Shown: positions 36,172 through 44,487, counted from the stretch's first letter. The stretch is DNA of 52,667 bases from an uncultured Bacilli bacterium (GCA_944333305.1 CALVKV010000167.1:1-52667); one strand, 5' to 3'. Notes: a model not told the origin generated them from the sequence alone. Numbers and translations are program-made.

Positions 36172-37173
36172 TTATCTTTGCTCTTCTTGTCTTTCTTTTT
36201 TTATTTCATTTAGAACATCTAATGTTTCAACCATTTCTTGTCCTGTTATTCCTAATCCCCATAAATTGACAGCTTCATTCCATTCATCTTCCATTATAGT
36301 ATTATAATCTTCATAAATATCTTCTTGTAATTTTCTTTTACTTGCTCTTCTTGAATTTATTTCTTTTTGTAAAATTTTGTTTCCATCTATATGTCTTGTT
36401 TCTCCATTATCTTTTCGTTTTTCTCTATTAAATGATCTTTGATACTTTCCTTTTAATTCTTTTTGCATTTGTTCATCTTGAATATTTCTTGCTTTTCCTA
36501 TTCTAATTACCTTTCCGTTATTCTCAAACATAGATTTTTCTTCCATAAAGTCTTCAGTTCCTTCATATAAATCATAAATTTCTCTTGATTTTTGAATACC
36601 ATATTTAATAAAATCTGGTAAATCTTCAAAGAAAAAGCGATCATCGTGAAGCAATATATGTTGTAATATTGCAAATTTTATTTTTTCTGTTTTTGTCATC
36701 TCATTAATAACTTCATCTAACATTTGTTTATCCCATAAAGCATATGGTGCATCTAAATTATTTACCTCTAAACCTTCTTGATTTAATTGATATGCAATAT
36801 CTTCATTATAATATGGTCTATCTGCTGAACCTATAAATCTATTTACTATTGACATTTTATCAACATCTTTTCTTTCTTCTGAATTCCACAATTCTCTCAA
36901 TACTGGTACAGGAATTATTCCTTTTATTTGAGATACATTATTTTTAGGTTTTGTTACACTTAAAACTAAGTCATAATAATCATATTCTCCTCTTCCTGAA
37001 CCTCCATTTAAATATATAAATTGCATTTCTGGATTTTCTAAGTCTTTAATAAATTCTGCATTCTTTTTTGTATAATCACCTCTTTCTATGTCTTTTTTCA
37101 TTTCTTCTGTCAAATATTGTTCTGATAAATCTACATATTGAACTTTTTTTAGTTCTTCTACTTCTTGATTCAT
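36172..37173 (-). CDS. Uncharacterised 333-aa protein of the helicase module
   Basis: I do not recognise this family. The first half is a mixed alpha/beta region (MQFIYLNGGSGRGEYDYYDLVLSV, IKGIIPVPVLRELW, NRFIGSADRPYYNEDIAYQL). A helical part follows (FAILQHILLHDDRFFFEDLPDF), and the last 100 residues are very charged and basic (YQRSFNREKRKDNGETR, SRRASKRKLQ). The GGSGRG sequence is Gly-rich but not a P-loop. AGGAGG precedes the ATG. It begins the upstream helicase module and may share a transcript with the 98-aa protein (50-60-base gap). Confidence 0.6.
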   Translation of the reverse strand: MNQEVEELKKVQYVDLSEQYLTEEMKKDIERGDYTKKNAEFIKDLENPEMQFIYLNGGSGRGEYDYYDLVLSVTKPKNNVSQIKGIIPVPVLRELWNSEERKDVDKMSIVNRFIGSADRPYYNEDIAYQLNQEGLEVNNLDAPYALWDKQMLDEVINEMTKTEKIKFAILQHILLHDDRFFFEDLPDFIKYGIQKSREIYDLYEGTEDFMEEKSMFENNGKVIRIGKARNIQDEQMQKELKGKYQRSFNREKRKDNGETRHIDGNKILQKEINSRRASKRKLQEDIYEDYNTIMEDEWNEAVNLWGLGITGQEMVETLDVLNEIKKERQEEQR

Positions 37174-37311
37174 TCTTTTTTCCTCCTACTATTTTATGTT
37201 TACAAGAATATTTTATCTTATTTTACATAAAATAGCAATATAAGTTGACATTCAATTATTTTATCACAAATATAAGTTTTACTTATGTCTTGTTTCAAAA
37301 AAATAGACATA

Positions 37312-37701
37312 TCAAATATGTCCATTTTTTTCAAATATATAATTTATAAATATTTCTAATTTTTCTTTGATTTTTTTTGAATAACTTAAATAATTATAAT
37401 TCAATGTATTTTGAATATATTCTAAATTAATTCCTTTTTCAAAATTATAATTAATAATTAAAATTTCATCTTCATTATCAAAACATCTTTTATCTATTAA
37501 TTCTTCTATTTCAAAATTAATATATTCTTTTCCTTTTATATATTCATTAAAAATTTTACTATCTTTTTTTACTAATATATCTGCTGTATTATCATTCATA
37601 TCTTTTATAGTATAATTAGTATATTCATAATTTAGTTCTTTTTTTAAATAAATAATTAATTTTTCTATCAAATATTGTTTATTTTCATATACTTTTATCA
37701 T
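37312..37701 (-). CDS. Uncharacterised 129-aa protein
   Basis: A small, A+T-rich-coded acidic/basic protein (IEKLIIYLKKELNYEYTNYTI, DNEDEILIINYNFEKGINLEYIQ). No membrane segment, no motif I can name. A GAGGGG SD precedes the ATG. It starts 13 bases after the LysR gene on the same strand and is probably cotranscribed with LysR and the Csx3-AAA-like gene. Confidence 0.55.
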   Translation of the reverse strand: MIKVYENKQYLIEKLIIYLKKELNYEYTNYTIKDMNDNTADILVKKDSKIFNEYIKGKEYINFEIEELIDKRCFDNEDEILIINYNFEKGINLEYIQNTLNYNYLSYSKKIKEKLEIFINYIFEKNGHI

Positions 37702-37714
37702 TTTTACCCCTCAT

Positions 37715-38653
37715 TCATTTTTTTATAATGTTATGGTATTTTTTTATCATTTTTACTAATTCTATAGTAGCTTTATTACACATATTTTTCTTCAAGCAAG
37801 CAATTCCTTCATATGTACCATTTAATTCAACTTCCTTTACTATTGTAATTTGATTTTTTATATCTTCTAAATTTTCTATATTAGTAAATCCTATTCCCAC
37901 ATTATTTAAAACTAATTTTTTCATAACAGATGTGCTAGAAACTTCGTAATTTGAAGTTAGTTCTATTTTCTGTTCTTTACAATAATTATCTAACATTTTT
38001 CTTTTATTTGAAAGTCTTTTTGGCAAAATTAATTTATATTCATTTATTTTAGAGAAATCTTTTAAGTTATTATTTTCCATAAATTCTTTACTTGCAAAAA
38101 AAGCAAAATTAGACTTTTTAAGTGTTGTTATTTCTATATTAAAATAATTATTTGAAGTATAAGGTAAATTAAGTACTACTATATCTAATTCCCCATTTGC
38201 TAATTTCTGCATAAGAGCATCTGTTATACCACTTCCTATAGATATTTCTATATTAGGATATTTTTTTATAAATTCTGTTAGTGGTTCAAAAATCAATGAA
38301 TTTATAAGAGAATTTCCTCCTCCTATTCTTATTTTACCTTTGTCTAAATTTATATATTTTGAAAATATATTTTCTGCATTTTCCATTGTTTCTATACTAT
38401 TTTTTATATATTCATATAAATTTTTTCCTTCTTCTGTTAATTCTACTCCATTTTTATTTCTATAAAAAACATTTCCACCAAGTAAAATTTCTAATTTTTT
38501 TATTGATTGAGTAACTGCTGATTGTGAAATATACATATTTTCTGCAGCTCTAGAAATATTTCCGTATTTTGCAACTTCACAAAAAACTCTATATGATTGT
38601 AAATCTATATTCATAAGATTATTTTCGTATAATATTAGTTTTTTATTATACAA
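37715..38653 (-). CDS. LysR-type transcriptional regulator
   Basis: The N-terminal helix-turn-helix is VFCEVAKYGNISRAAENMYISQSAVTQSIKKLE, followed by the linker helix and a two-lobe periplasmic-binding-like effector domain (IRIGGGNSLINSLIFEPL, GELDIVVLNL). I use the TTG at 38653 because AAGGAGG lies 3 bases upstream. The ATG at 38614 gives the more usual N-terminus (MNIDLQSYRVF) but lacks an SD, so the first 13 residues are uncertain. It lies in the middle of a minus-strand run, 32 bases after the Csx3-AAA-like gene, so it may regulate that locus. The inducer is unknown. Confidence 0.9.
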   Translation of the reverse strand: MYNKKLILYENNLMNIDLQSYRVFCEVAKYGNISRAAENMYISQSAVTQSIKKLEILLGGNVFYRNKNGVELTEEGKNLYEYIKNSIETMENAENIFSKYINLDKGKIRIGGGNSLINSLIFEPLTEFIKKYPNIEISIGSGITDALMQKLANGELDIVVLNLPYTSNNYFNIEITTLKKSNFAFFASKEFMENNNLKDFSKINEYKLILPKRLSNKRKMLDNYCKEQKIELTSNYEVSSTSVMKKLVLNNVGIGFTNIENLEDIKNQITIVKEVELNGTYEGIACLKKNMCNKATIELVKMIKKYHNIIKK

Positions 38654-38685
38654 ATACCTCCTTTTTTCAAAATTGACTTTATTTT

Positions 38686-40158
38686 TTATCTTCCATTCTC
38701 TTTTTTAACTTGTCCTTTTCTTTCTTTTTTTTCTTCTATGTTTTGTGTATCTTTTGGTCCTATTATATTTTGTTCTAAATCTTTTCTAAAACTTTGTTTT
38801 TGACTTTCATGTTTACTTGGTTCAGATATTGTTTTTGCAACAATATTTTCATCCAAATATTTATTAGATGGTTTTGAAAAGAATTGTTTTAGTTTTGATA
38901 ATATTCCTTGTTTTTCAGGTACAATAGGTAAATGTGACTCTCTTGCTTTCTTTTGATCTTCATAAAATTTATTTATATCTATTCCAGTTATTCCATCTAC
39001 AACTGTTCCTAAATCTCTTTCATCAATAGATGAAACACAAGAAAAACCTCTTCCAGGTTGAAATGTATAAATTCTGCTAGAATTATAACTGTTTGTAATT
39101 GATGCTATTAACCAGTTTGGTAATCTCCCTGATAAATACAAATTTTTTCTTTCATTAATTTGGGGTAAAATACATTTAGAATAATCTTCTAAAGTATAAT
39201 TATCTTGTAATAAATCAATATTTAAAAATACATTTTCTTTATTTTGTATTACATTATATGAAAGACCATTTTTTATTTTAATTCCTCTTTTTTTTGGTAG
39301 TTGTCTTATTGGTATGTATTGATTAGAACGTATGTCAAATGCACTTATTTTTTTTACCCCTTGCTTTTGGCATGCTTTACATATTGCAGTAATTAAAAAA
39401 TTAGGTCTAATGCCTTGTATTCTTACTTCATCTTTAGAATTAATTTTTTTATTTATTATTTTGTAAACTTGTGGAATATTACTTGAGGACCATTCAGTAT
39501 GTTTAATAACATTTCCTTGTTCTGTTAATGTTTCTGTAACATTTCCTATTTTTGTAGCAAGTTCCATATTTTCTATAATAACTCCATTAAAACTTTGTGT
39601 TTCAGTTTTTTTTGTTTTTTCTTGTTTACTTCTTTCTACAATATCAGAAACAATAGTTTTTAAAAGTTCTGAATTTTCTAGTTTTTCTCCTCTTTCTAAT
39701 CCAACAATTTTACCTTGTAAATATGGCTCTCTTGAATATATTTTTTCTTTTCCTTCAAGAGCAGAATCTATACATCCAATACATTCTAACCCTAAATATT
39801 GACCATATCTTAACCACTTTTGTTTTAATTTTTCATTACTACTTAATACAATAAAATTATCACAATGTCTAAATATTTTTCTATTTTCTTTTGTCATTAC
39901 TCCACCAACATCTACAAGTACTATATCACTAGTTTGATTATCTATTGCTTTACAGGAATTTTCTATAAATTCTTTAGTAAATTTTCCTTTTTTTCTAACA
40001 TTAGAAACTTCTTGTTGGTTTTTGTTATTACTCCATGTTCCTTCTCCATCTGGACATGCCCTAATTGTTGTACTACTATCTGATGGTAATCTATATATTA
40101 AATTTGCTATAAATACACTTTTTCCAGAATGTGCTGGTCCACATACAATTGTTTTCAT
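38686..40158 (-). CDS. Csx3-AAA-like protein with two Csx3-like domains
   Basis: The 490 residues start with a P-loop domain (GPAHSGKS, 7-14) containing RACPDGEGTW (33-42), KKGKFTKEFIE, VDVGG (82-86) and KIVGLERGEKL. This matches the AAA half of CRISPR-associated Csx3-AAA proteins. Two Csx3-like segments follow: about 230-295 (VRIQGIRPNFLITAICKA, ISAFDIRSNQYIPI) and 305-390 (NLYLSGRLPNWLIASITNSY, IYTFQPGRGFSCVSS, DLGTVVDGI). Csx3 degrades cyclic oligoadenylate in type III CRISPR systems, but the histidines I associate with catalysis (HKYHH, SHxE) are absent here, and the domain order is AAA first. A disordered charged tail ends it. The SD AGGAGG precedes the ATG. Confidence 0.75.
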   Translation of the reverse strand: MKTIVCGPAHSGKSVFIANLIYRLPSDSSTTIRACPDGEGTWSNNKNQQEVSNVRKKGKFTKEFIENSCKAIDNQTSDIVLVDVGGVMTKENRKIFRHCDNFIVLSSNEKLKQKWLRYGQYLGLECIGCIDSALEGKEKIYSREPYLQGKIVGLERGEKLENSELLKTIVSDIVERSKQEKTKKTETQSFNGVIIENMELATKIGNVTETLTEQGNVIKHTEWSSSNIPQVYKIINKKINSKDEVRIQGIRPNFLITAICKACQKQGVKKISAFDIRSNQYIPIRQLPKKRGIKIKNGLSYNVIQNKENVFLNIDLLQDNYTLEDYSKCILPQINERKNLYLSGRLPNWLIASITNSYNSSRIYTFQPGRGFSCVSSIDERDLGTVVDGITGIDINKFYEDQKKARESHLPIVPEKQGILSKLKQFFSKPSNKYLDENIVAKTISEPSKHESQKQSFRKDLEQNIIGPKDTQNIEEKKERKGQVKKENGR

Positions 40159-40435
40159 TTTTAATATATTTCCTCCTAAGTAACATATTTTGTTTTTAAA
40201 GTTTTTTATTCTTCTCTTCTTCTCAATGTATTTATACTATTATAATATAAAAAAAAATAAATTTTATCAAGATTTTTTCTATTTATTCTGTCATTTTTTA
40301 TTACAATTTAGTGAGAAATATTGATATATAAATAATAAATAATTTTTCAATACAAATGAAAGAAGTTTAATTTTTTTAATTAATTATTATTACTTTTTCT
40401 AATATTTTACATTAAAATTTATAATAGTCCAAAAC

Positions 40436-40464
40436 TTGTTTTTTTATGTAAATTGTGTTAAAAT
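40436..40464 (+). promoter_or_regulatory. Promoter of the MYG1-like gene
   Basis: TTGTTT (40436-40441) and TAAAAT (40459-40464) are separated by 17 bases. Downstream, TAGACAATT occurs twice in tandem (40481-40489, 40491-40499), and an inverted repeat GACAATTC-TGTT-GAATTGTC follows at 40493-40512, a possible operator or leader hairpin. The remainder of 40159-40435 is A+T-rich and must also hold the minus-strand promoter for the Csx3-AAA-like gene; I cannot place it confidently. Confidence 0.55.
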
Positions 40465-40555
40465 ATAAGTATAATTGTTTTAGACAATTATAGACAATTC
40501 TGTTGAATTGTCAAGTATTGACCACCCACGTACATTGACAAGGAGGAATATTCTC

Positions 40556-41449
40556 ATGACAAAAGGTTTCACCCACAGTGGCATTCACCACGCAGACGAT
40601 GTGTTGGCTGCATGTATCCTTAGAATGGTTTTTGGAGATAACTTTGTTATCTCCCGGGGATTTAAAGTCCCGGAGAATTTAGACGATGATACCATCGTCT
40701 TTGACATTGGTGGTGGCAAGTATGACCACCATCAGAAAGGAGGCAATGGTTGCCGTGAAAACGGAGTGCCGTACAGTTCCGCCGGTCTTATCTGGCGCGA
40801 CTTCGGGCGGATGATTCCCGAGGTTTCGGAATCTCCGAACCCCGAACTGGTTTGGTACTTGATTGACAGGGACCTGATCCAGGGCATTGACGCCATTGAT
40901 AATGGCAAAATGCCCAAGACAGAATATGTCTGCAAGCCCAAGACTGTGTCGGCAGCAATATCCGAATTTAATCCCACTTGGGATAGCACGGAGAACTCTG
41001 ACACAGCCTTTATGAAGGCTGTGGAGTTCACAACTCTCATCCTTGGCAATACTCTGGCAAATGCCGTGAGCAAGGCCAAGGCTCAGGCTATCGTCGAAGA
41101 AGCCATTGACAGGACTGAAGGCCCTGTCATGGTACTCGAAAGGTTCGCTCCTTGGCAGGAATTCATCTTCTCGTCCAAAAACGAGAAGGCGAATGACATT
41201 CTGTTCGTTGTCTTCCCCTCTAACCGTGGAGGGTACAACTGGCAGTGTGTGCCTGCATCGTTGGGCAGTTTTGCCCAGCGTCATCCTGTTCCTCAGGAAT
41301 GGCGTGGTCTGAGTGGCAAGGAATTGCAGGAAGCAACTGGTGTTACTACTGCAACATTCTGCCACCCCGCTGGCTTCATTGGCGGGGCAGAAACTCGTGA
41401 GGATGCGATTCTGCTTGCCGAAATTGCATCTGACTCCGAAATCAAATAA
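40556..41449 (+). CDS. MYG1-family (UPF0160) metal-dependent exonuclease-like protein, GC-rich and probably acquired
   Basis: A 297-residue DHH-like phosphoesterase-fold protein. HSGIHHADDVLAACIL (metal-binding His and Asp residues) and IVFDIGGGKYDHHQKGG (DHH motif) are diagnostic, followed by GLIWRDFGR and a C-terminal HPAGFIGGAETREDAILLAE. The eukaryotic homologue MYG1 is an RNA exonuclease; the bacterial role is unclear. AAGGAGG lies 9 bases before the ATG at 40556. By eye its G+C is about half, against about a quarter around it, and codon choice differs throughout (CCG, GGC, CGC present), so transfer from a richer genome is likely. The promoter, SD and terminator are A+T-rich like the host. 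Confidence 0.9.
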   Translation: MTKGFTHSGIHHADDVLAACILRMVFGDNFVISRGFKVPENLDDDTIVFDIGGGKYDHHQKGGNGCRENGVPYSSAGLIWRDFGRMIPEVSESPNPELVWYLIDRDLIQGIDAIDNGKMPKTEYVCKPKTVSAAISEFNPTWDSTENSDTAFMKAVEFTTLILGNTLANAVSKAKAQAIVEEAIDRTEGPVMVLERFAPWQEFIFSSKNEKANDILFVVFPSNRGGYNWQCVPASLGSFAQRHPVPQEWRGLSGKELQEATGVTTATFCHPAGFIGGAETREDAILLAEIASDSEIK

Positions 41450-41465
41450 AGGAGGTTAAAGTTTG

Positions 41466-41510
41466 AAAATAGCTAGAAGAACCAAATGTGTCTTCTAGCT
41501 ATTTTCTTTT
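41466..41510 (+). terminator. Rho-independent terminator after the MYG1-like gene
   Basis: A 15-bp perfect stem (AAAATAGCTAGAAGA and complement) with a 10-base loop is followed by CTTTTT. An SD-like AAAGGAGG overlaps the MYG1-like stop and is followed by a TTG that opens only a 12-codon frame (41463-41498) inside the hairpin, possibly the trace of a lost next gene. Confidence 0.85.
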
Positions 41511-41533
41511 TACATATTAGCATTTATAGTATT

Positions 41534-42139
41534 TTAATTGTTTACTACTTTTTCAATTTGTTCGATTGTGATTGGACCCGGTCGTACTATTTTTATTTGT
41601 TCTTGTGTGCAATCTACTATTGTACTAGCTTTTCCAAATATAATTTTTCCTTCCATTATTCCGTCTAAATTTGGACACGATTTTTCTATTTCATCTAAGT
41701 TAGTACAAGGTGGTTCTCCACTTTTGTTTGCACTACTCATAAAAATTGGGCTTTCAACTTCTCTGATTAATTTTTCTAATGCTTTTGAAGTTGCCATTCT
41801 CACTGCAATAGTATCTTTTCCATTATTTACATATGCTGGCACTTCTGCTTTTTTCTTTAAAATTAATGTGATTGGTCCTGGCATAAATGCTTGAATTAAT
41901 TTTTCTGCTTTTTTATCTACTAGTGCAATATTTTTTATTTGTTCCTCATCTGCACACATAATTGGTAATAATTTTGTAATTGGACGATGTTTGATTGATA
42001 TTAATTTATCATGTGCTTTTAATGAATTTATTCTTGCACATATTCCATAAACTGTGTCTGTAGGTACACTAATAACACCATCATTTTTTAATATTTCTGC
42101 TAATTCATTAATTTCATTTTGAATATATCTTTTTATCAT
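41534..42139 (-). CDS. tsaC: L-threonylcarbamoyladenylate synthase, copy 2
   Basis: A second 201-residue TsaC-type protein with all the motifs of copy 1 (VPTDTVYGICAR, IKHRPITKLLP, FMSSANKSGEP, RPGPIT) and about 88% identity by hand count (24 differences). Substitutions are conservative, and changes such as Lys to Glu on surface helices suggest both copies are under selection and not freshly duplicated. The divergent promoter and leader upstream are duplicated with it. The t6A pathway normally needs one copy. Confidence 0.92.
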   Translation of the reverse strand: MIKRYIQNEINELAEILKNDGVISVPTDTVYGICARINSLKAHDKLISIKHRPITKLLPIMCADEEQIKNIALVDKKAEKLIQAFMPGPITLILKKKAEVPAYVNNGKDTIAVRMATSKALEKLIREVESPIFMSSANKSGEPPCTNLDEIEKSCPNLDGIMEGKIIFGKASTIVDCTQEQIKIVRPGPITIEQIEKVVNN

Positions 42140-42217
42140 ATTTATTTCTCCATTATTTTAATATTTTATAAACAGATTTAATTATAGCATCTTAACTAAA
42201 AAAAGTATATAATTTTA

Positions 42218-42247
42218 TTGACAATTTGTATACAAACTTTGTATAAT
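42218..42247 (+). promoter_or_regulatory. Duplicated promoter in front of the truncated Nudix gene
   Basis: TTGACA (42218-42223) and TATAAT (42242-42247), 18-base spacer, correspond to 22676-22705. The promoter boxes are unchanged although the spacer has diverged, which suggests continued use. Confidence 0.7.
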
Positions 42248-42322
42248 CAATAGTGGCTTTTAAAGATAAGCATTTTTATTCAATGTTCTAAAATATTTTT
42301 TCAAAATAAAAAAGGAAGCAAT

Positions 42323-42406
42323 ATGTTAAAAATATTTAATACTTTCATTACTATATGTGCTTTTAAACATAGTAAGAAAAAAAGGAGTTTTTATGGATAT
42401 GTTTAA
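42323..42406 (+). CDS. Leader peptide, duplicated copy
   Basis: A 27-codon frame, MLKIFNTFITICAFKHSKKK followed by RSFYGYV, is the counterpart of 22780-22857. AAGGAAGC lies about 6 bases upstream. The frame continues into the truncated Nudix gene and ends at TAA (42404-42406). Confidence 0.35.
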   Translation: MLKIFNTFITICAFKHSKKKRSFYGYV

Positions 42407-42455
42407 AAATAAAAACAAAATATTATATCCTGAAAGTGTTTTTAAGTATATTTGA
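42393..42455 (+). pseudogene. Internally deleted Nudix gene
   Basis: MDMFKNKNKILYPESVFKYI joins the first residues of the 22850-23272 Nudix protein directly to its last residues. Exactly 120 codons (360 bases) including the whole Nudix box are missing. The junction lies where the parent has GAT-AGTTTAAA near both ends (after the ATG and near 23213), so the loss probably came from recombination between short direct repeats. SD and ATG remain, so a 20-residue peptide could still be made. Confidence 0.85.
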
Positions 42456-42573
42456 TTATACATATTTGTACTTTTGTTATTTGCTTTTATTATATTTGAC
42501 ATTAATTTTTATATAATTATTTTGCAATTAGCTATATACGAATTAAGTTAATTTGTATGAAAGGTGGTATTTT

Positions 42574-43608
42574 ATGGTTGTAAAAAAAGCTGGAACTATT
42601 TTATTAAATTTAGAAACAAAGAAAATAGGATTAGTTTATAGAGATTCAGAAAATGATTATACTTTTCCAAAGGGACATTTAGAAAAAGGTGAAACTCTTG
42701 AAGAATGTGCTGTTAGAGAAACAGAAGAAGAAACATTACGAGCTAATCATTTGTTAATTAACAAAGAAATTTGCATAAATACATATACAACTCCATCAGG
42801 AGAAAATGTAGAAAATTATATGTATATTGCAATTGATGATGGTCCTACTTCAAAAAATATAGATATAAAAGATCAAGAAAATTTAAAGTGGATTAGTCCA
42901 GATGATGTTGAAAATATCCTTACTTATGATAATTTAAAAGAATTGTGGAATAAAATAAAAAGTCCTATAAAAGACATTTTTGAAAATAATGGCAATATTT
43001 CTCCCGCAATTTTAACAGATTTGGGAATTTGTCCTACTTGCTATGATAAAGAAAAAGTCCAAGAAATTCATAATCTTATAAAATCTATAAATTCAGATTT
43101 TGTAGATAATTTAAAAATCAGATTAGCAAAATATACAGACTGTACTGAATTATCTTATTTAAAAAGAGAAATATGGGAAACTACATATAGAGGAGTTTAT
43201 CCCGATGAGAAAATTGATAATTATAACTATATAAATAATACAGAAAAATTTAAATCTTATATTGATAATCCTAACCAACAATTATTTGTTGTTACTGATA
43301 ATAATGTAATTATAGCTTATATTGAATTTGGCAAACCTTATAGACCTTTTGAAGATTATAAACAAGAAATTGGATTATTTTATATTAGAAAAGATTATCA
43401 AGGAATTGGTCTTGGTAAAAAGTTATTTGATTTTGCTTATAATAATATAAAAACTACTAATGTTGATAAATTTTTTATTTCTTGTCATAAATATAATTTA
43501 AATGCTCAAAAGTTTTATGAAAAAATGGGTGGCAAACTTGTTAAAATAGACGAAGATTTTGCAAACAATGGACTACCTCAAATTAAGTTTGAATTTAAAA
43601 TTAAATAA
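42574..43608 (+). CDS. Nudix-GNAT fusion protein
   Basis: The 344 residues contain two enzymes. An N-terminal Nudix hydrolase (about 1-130) has GHLEKGETLEECAVRETEEE, a complete Nudix box. After a linker with ICPTCYDKEK, a GNAT acetyltransferase (about 185-344) has FYIRKDYQGIGLGKKLFDFA as the acetyl-CoA motif and NAQKFYEKMGGK. The ATG at 42574 follows AAAGGTGG by 6 bases; the upstream in-frame TTG lacks an SD. Fusion implies a linked substrate or regulation; the substrate is unknown. It ends in front of the structured repeat at 43628 and a bidirectional terminator. Confidence 0.87.
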   Translation: MVVKKAGTILLNLETKKIGLVYRDSENDYTFPKGHLEKGETLEECAVRETEEETLRANHLLINKEICINTYTTPSGENVENYMYIAIDDGPTSKNIDIKDQENLKWISPDDVENILTYDNLKELWNKIKSPIKDIFENNGNISPAILTDLGICPTCYDKEKVQEIHNLIKSINSDFVDNLKIRLAKYTDCTELSYLKREIWETTYRGVYPDEKIDNYNYINNTEKFKSYIDNPNQQLFVVTDNNVIIAYIEFGKPYRPFEDYKQEIGLFYIRKDYQGIGLGKKLFDFAYNNIKTTNVDKFFISCHKYNLNAQKFYEKMGGKLVKIDEDFANNGLPQIKFEFKIK

Positions 43609-43627
43609 TAGAAAATTTTATTTTGTT

Positions 43628-43695
43628 CTCGCCCGATTTGAGTTTTCGACAGTAAGGAGAAAATCTCAAATGGCTAGCGATTGTAGCATTTTATA
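43628..43695 (+). repeat. Structured dispersed repeat, copy 2
   Basis: The counterpart of 17972-18040: the arms TTTGAGTTTT and AAAATCTCAAA and the GCTA...TAGC hairpin are kept while loops and linkers differ. It is followed by a long hairpin, TTATATAATA...TATTATATAA (about 43690-43727), not present in copy 1. Confidence 0.65.
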
Positions 43696-43733
43696 TAATA
43701 AGAAAGTTATACTTTCCTATTATATAAAGCAAG

Positions 43734-43769
43734 CAATAAGAAACGCCTATTTTAAGACGTTTCTTATTG
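43734..43769. terminator. Bidirectional terminator
   Basis: A 12-bp perfect stem (CAATAAGAAACG / CGTTTCTTATTG) with a 12-base loop between the convergent Nudix-GNAT and sortase genes. The T-rich plus-strand flank is TTTATTTATTT. Confidence 0.8.
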
Positions 43770-43803
43770 TTTATTTATTTACTTATTCTCTTCTTTGCAA
43801 CCT

Positions 43804-44487
43804 TTAAATATCTGCTTTTGCCCAGATGATTAAACGAGCTTTACTATCATCTGTACATGTTGTTAATGAAATTTCTGTTGCACCTTGTGTATCTCTTGTC
43901 ATATATTCTGCATCTGTATCAGAAGTTTCATATTTATTATAAATAGTATATGATAATCTTTTTCCTGTTAAATCTGTTATGTAAATTTTATCTCCTATAT
44001 TCAATTTTTTGTTATTTGAGAAAAAGTTACCATTTCTGTAGTTATGTCCTGCAATTGTAGTATTTCCAGGTTGGTTTAATCCTACACCATGTAATATTAC
44101 AACAGAAGTTTCTAGAGCAGATTTACTATATTCTTCTTCTGCTAGTACAGGGCAACTTAAACCTGTGGCTGGTATTTCTATTGTTCCTGCAACTAAATAT
44201 CCATTAAATCTTTGTTCTTGTGCAGGTGCTGTTTCATTATTATCTGTTGTATCTCCTGTATTTTCTGGTTCAGTAACATCTACATCTAAATCTCCTTCTA
44301 TTACTGGTTGTTCTTCTGTTGGCTCTGTTTCGTTTGGTTTTTGGAATGTATCTACAAAGTTTTCTGCCTCTTTTTTGCTATTAATACTTGATATATATCT
44401 AAATCCTAGAAATCCAATAACCCCAACTATTGCAACAATTATAACTACTAAAAGAATTGTTAAAAAAGTACTATATTTACTATTCAT
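43804..44487 (-). CDS. Sortase
   Basis: A membrane-anchored cysteine transpeptidase. The 227 residues start with a cytoplasmic MNSKYS and one membrane helix (about 8-28), then an acidic Thr/Glu-rich spacer (about 45-90) and the sortase domain. This has the catalytic His in TTIAGHNYRNGNFF, Cys in LTTCTDD and Arg in KARLIIWAK. I chose the ATG at 44487 because GGAAGGG lies upstream; longer frames would prefix a non-membrane stretch. It resembles class D-type sortases, but the class is not certain. No LPxTG substrate is encoded nearby. Confidence 0.88.
   Translation of the reverse strand: MNSKYSTFLTILLVVIIVAIVGVIGFLGFRYISSINSKKEAENFVDTFQKPNETEPTEEQPVIEGDLDVDVTEPENTGDTTDNNETAPAQEQRFNGYLVAGTIEIPATGLSCPVLAEEEYSKSALETSVVILHGVGLNQPGNTTIAGHNYRNGNFFSNNKKLNIGDKIYITDLTGKRLSYTIYNKYETSDTDAEYMTRDTQGATEISLTTCTDDSKARLIIWAKADI

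Noticed and set aside
40679..41365. 228-codon antisense frame opposite the MYG1-like gene
   Set aside because: Long antisense frames are expected in GC-rich coding DNA; the sense strand has the DHH motifs, SD and promoter.
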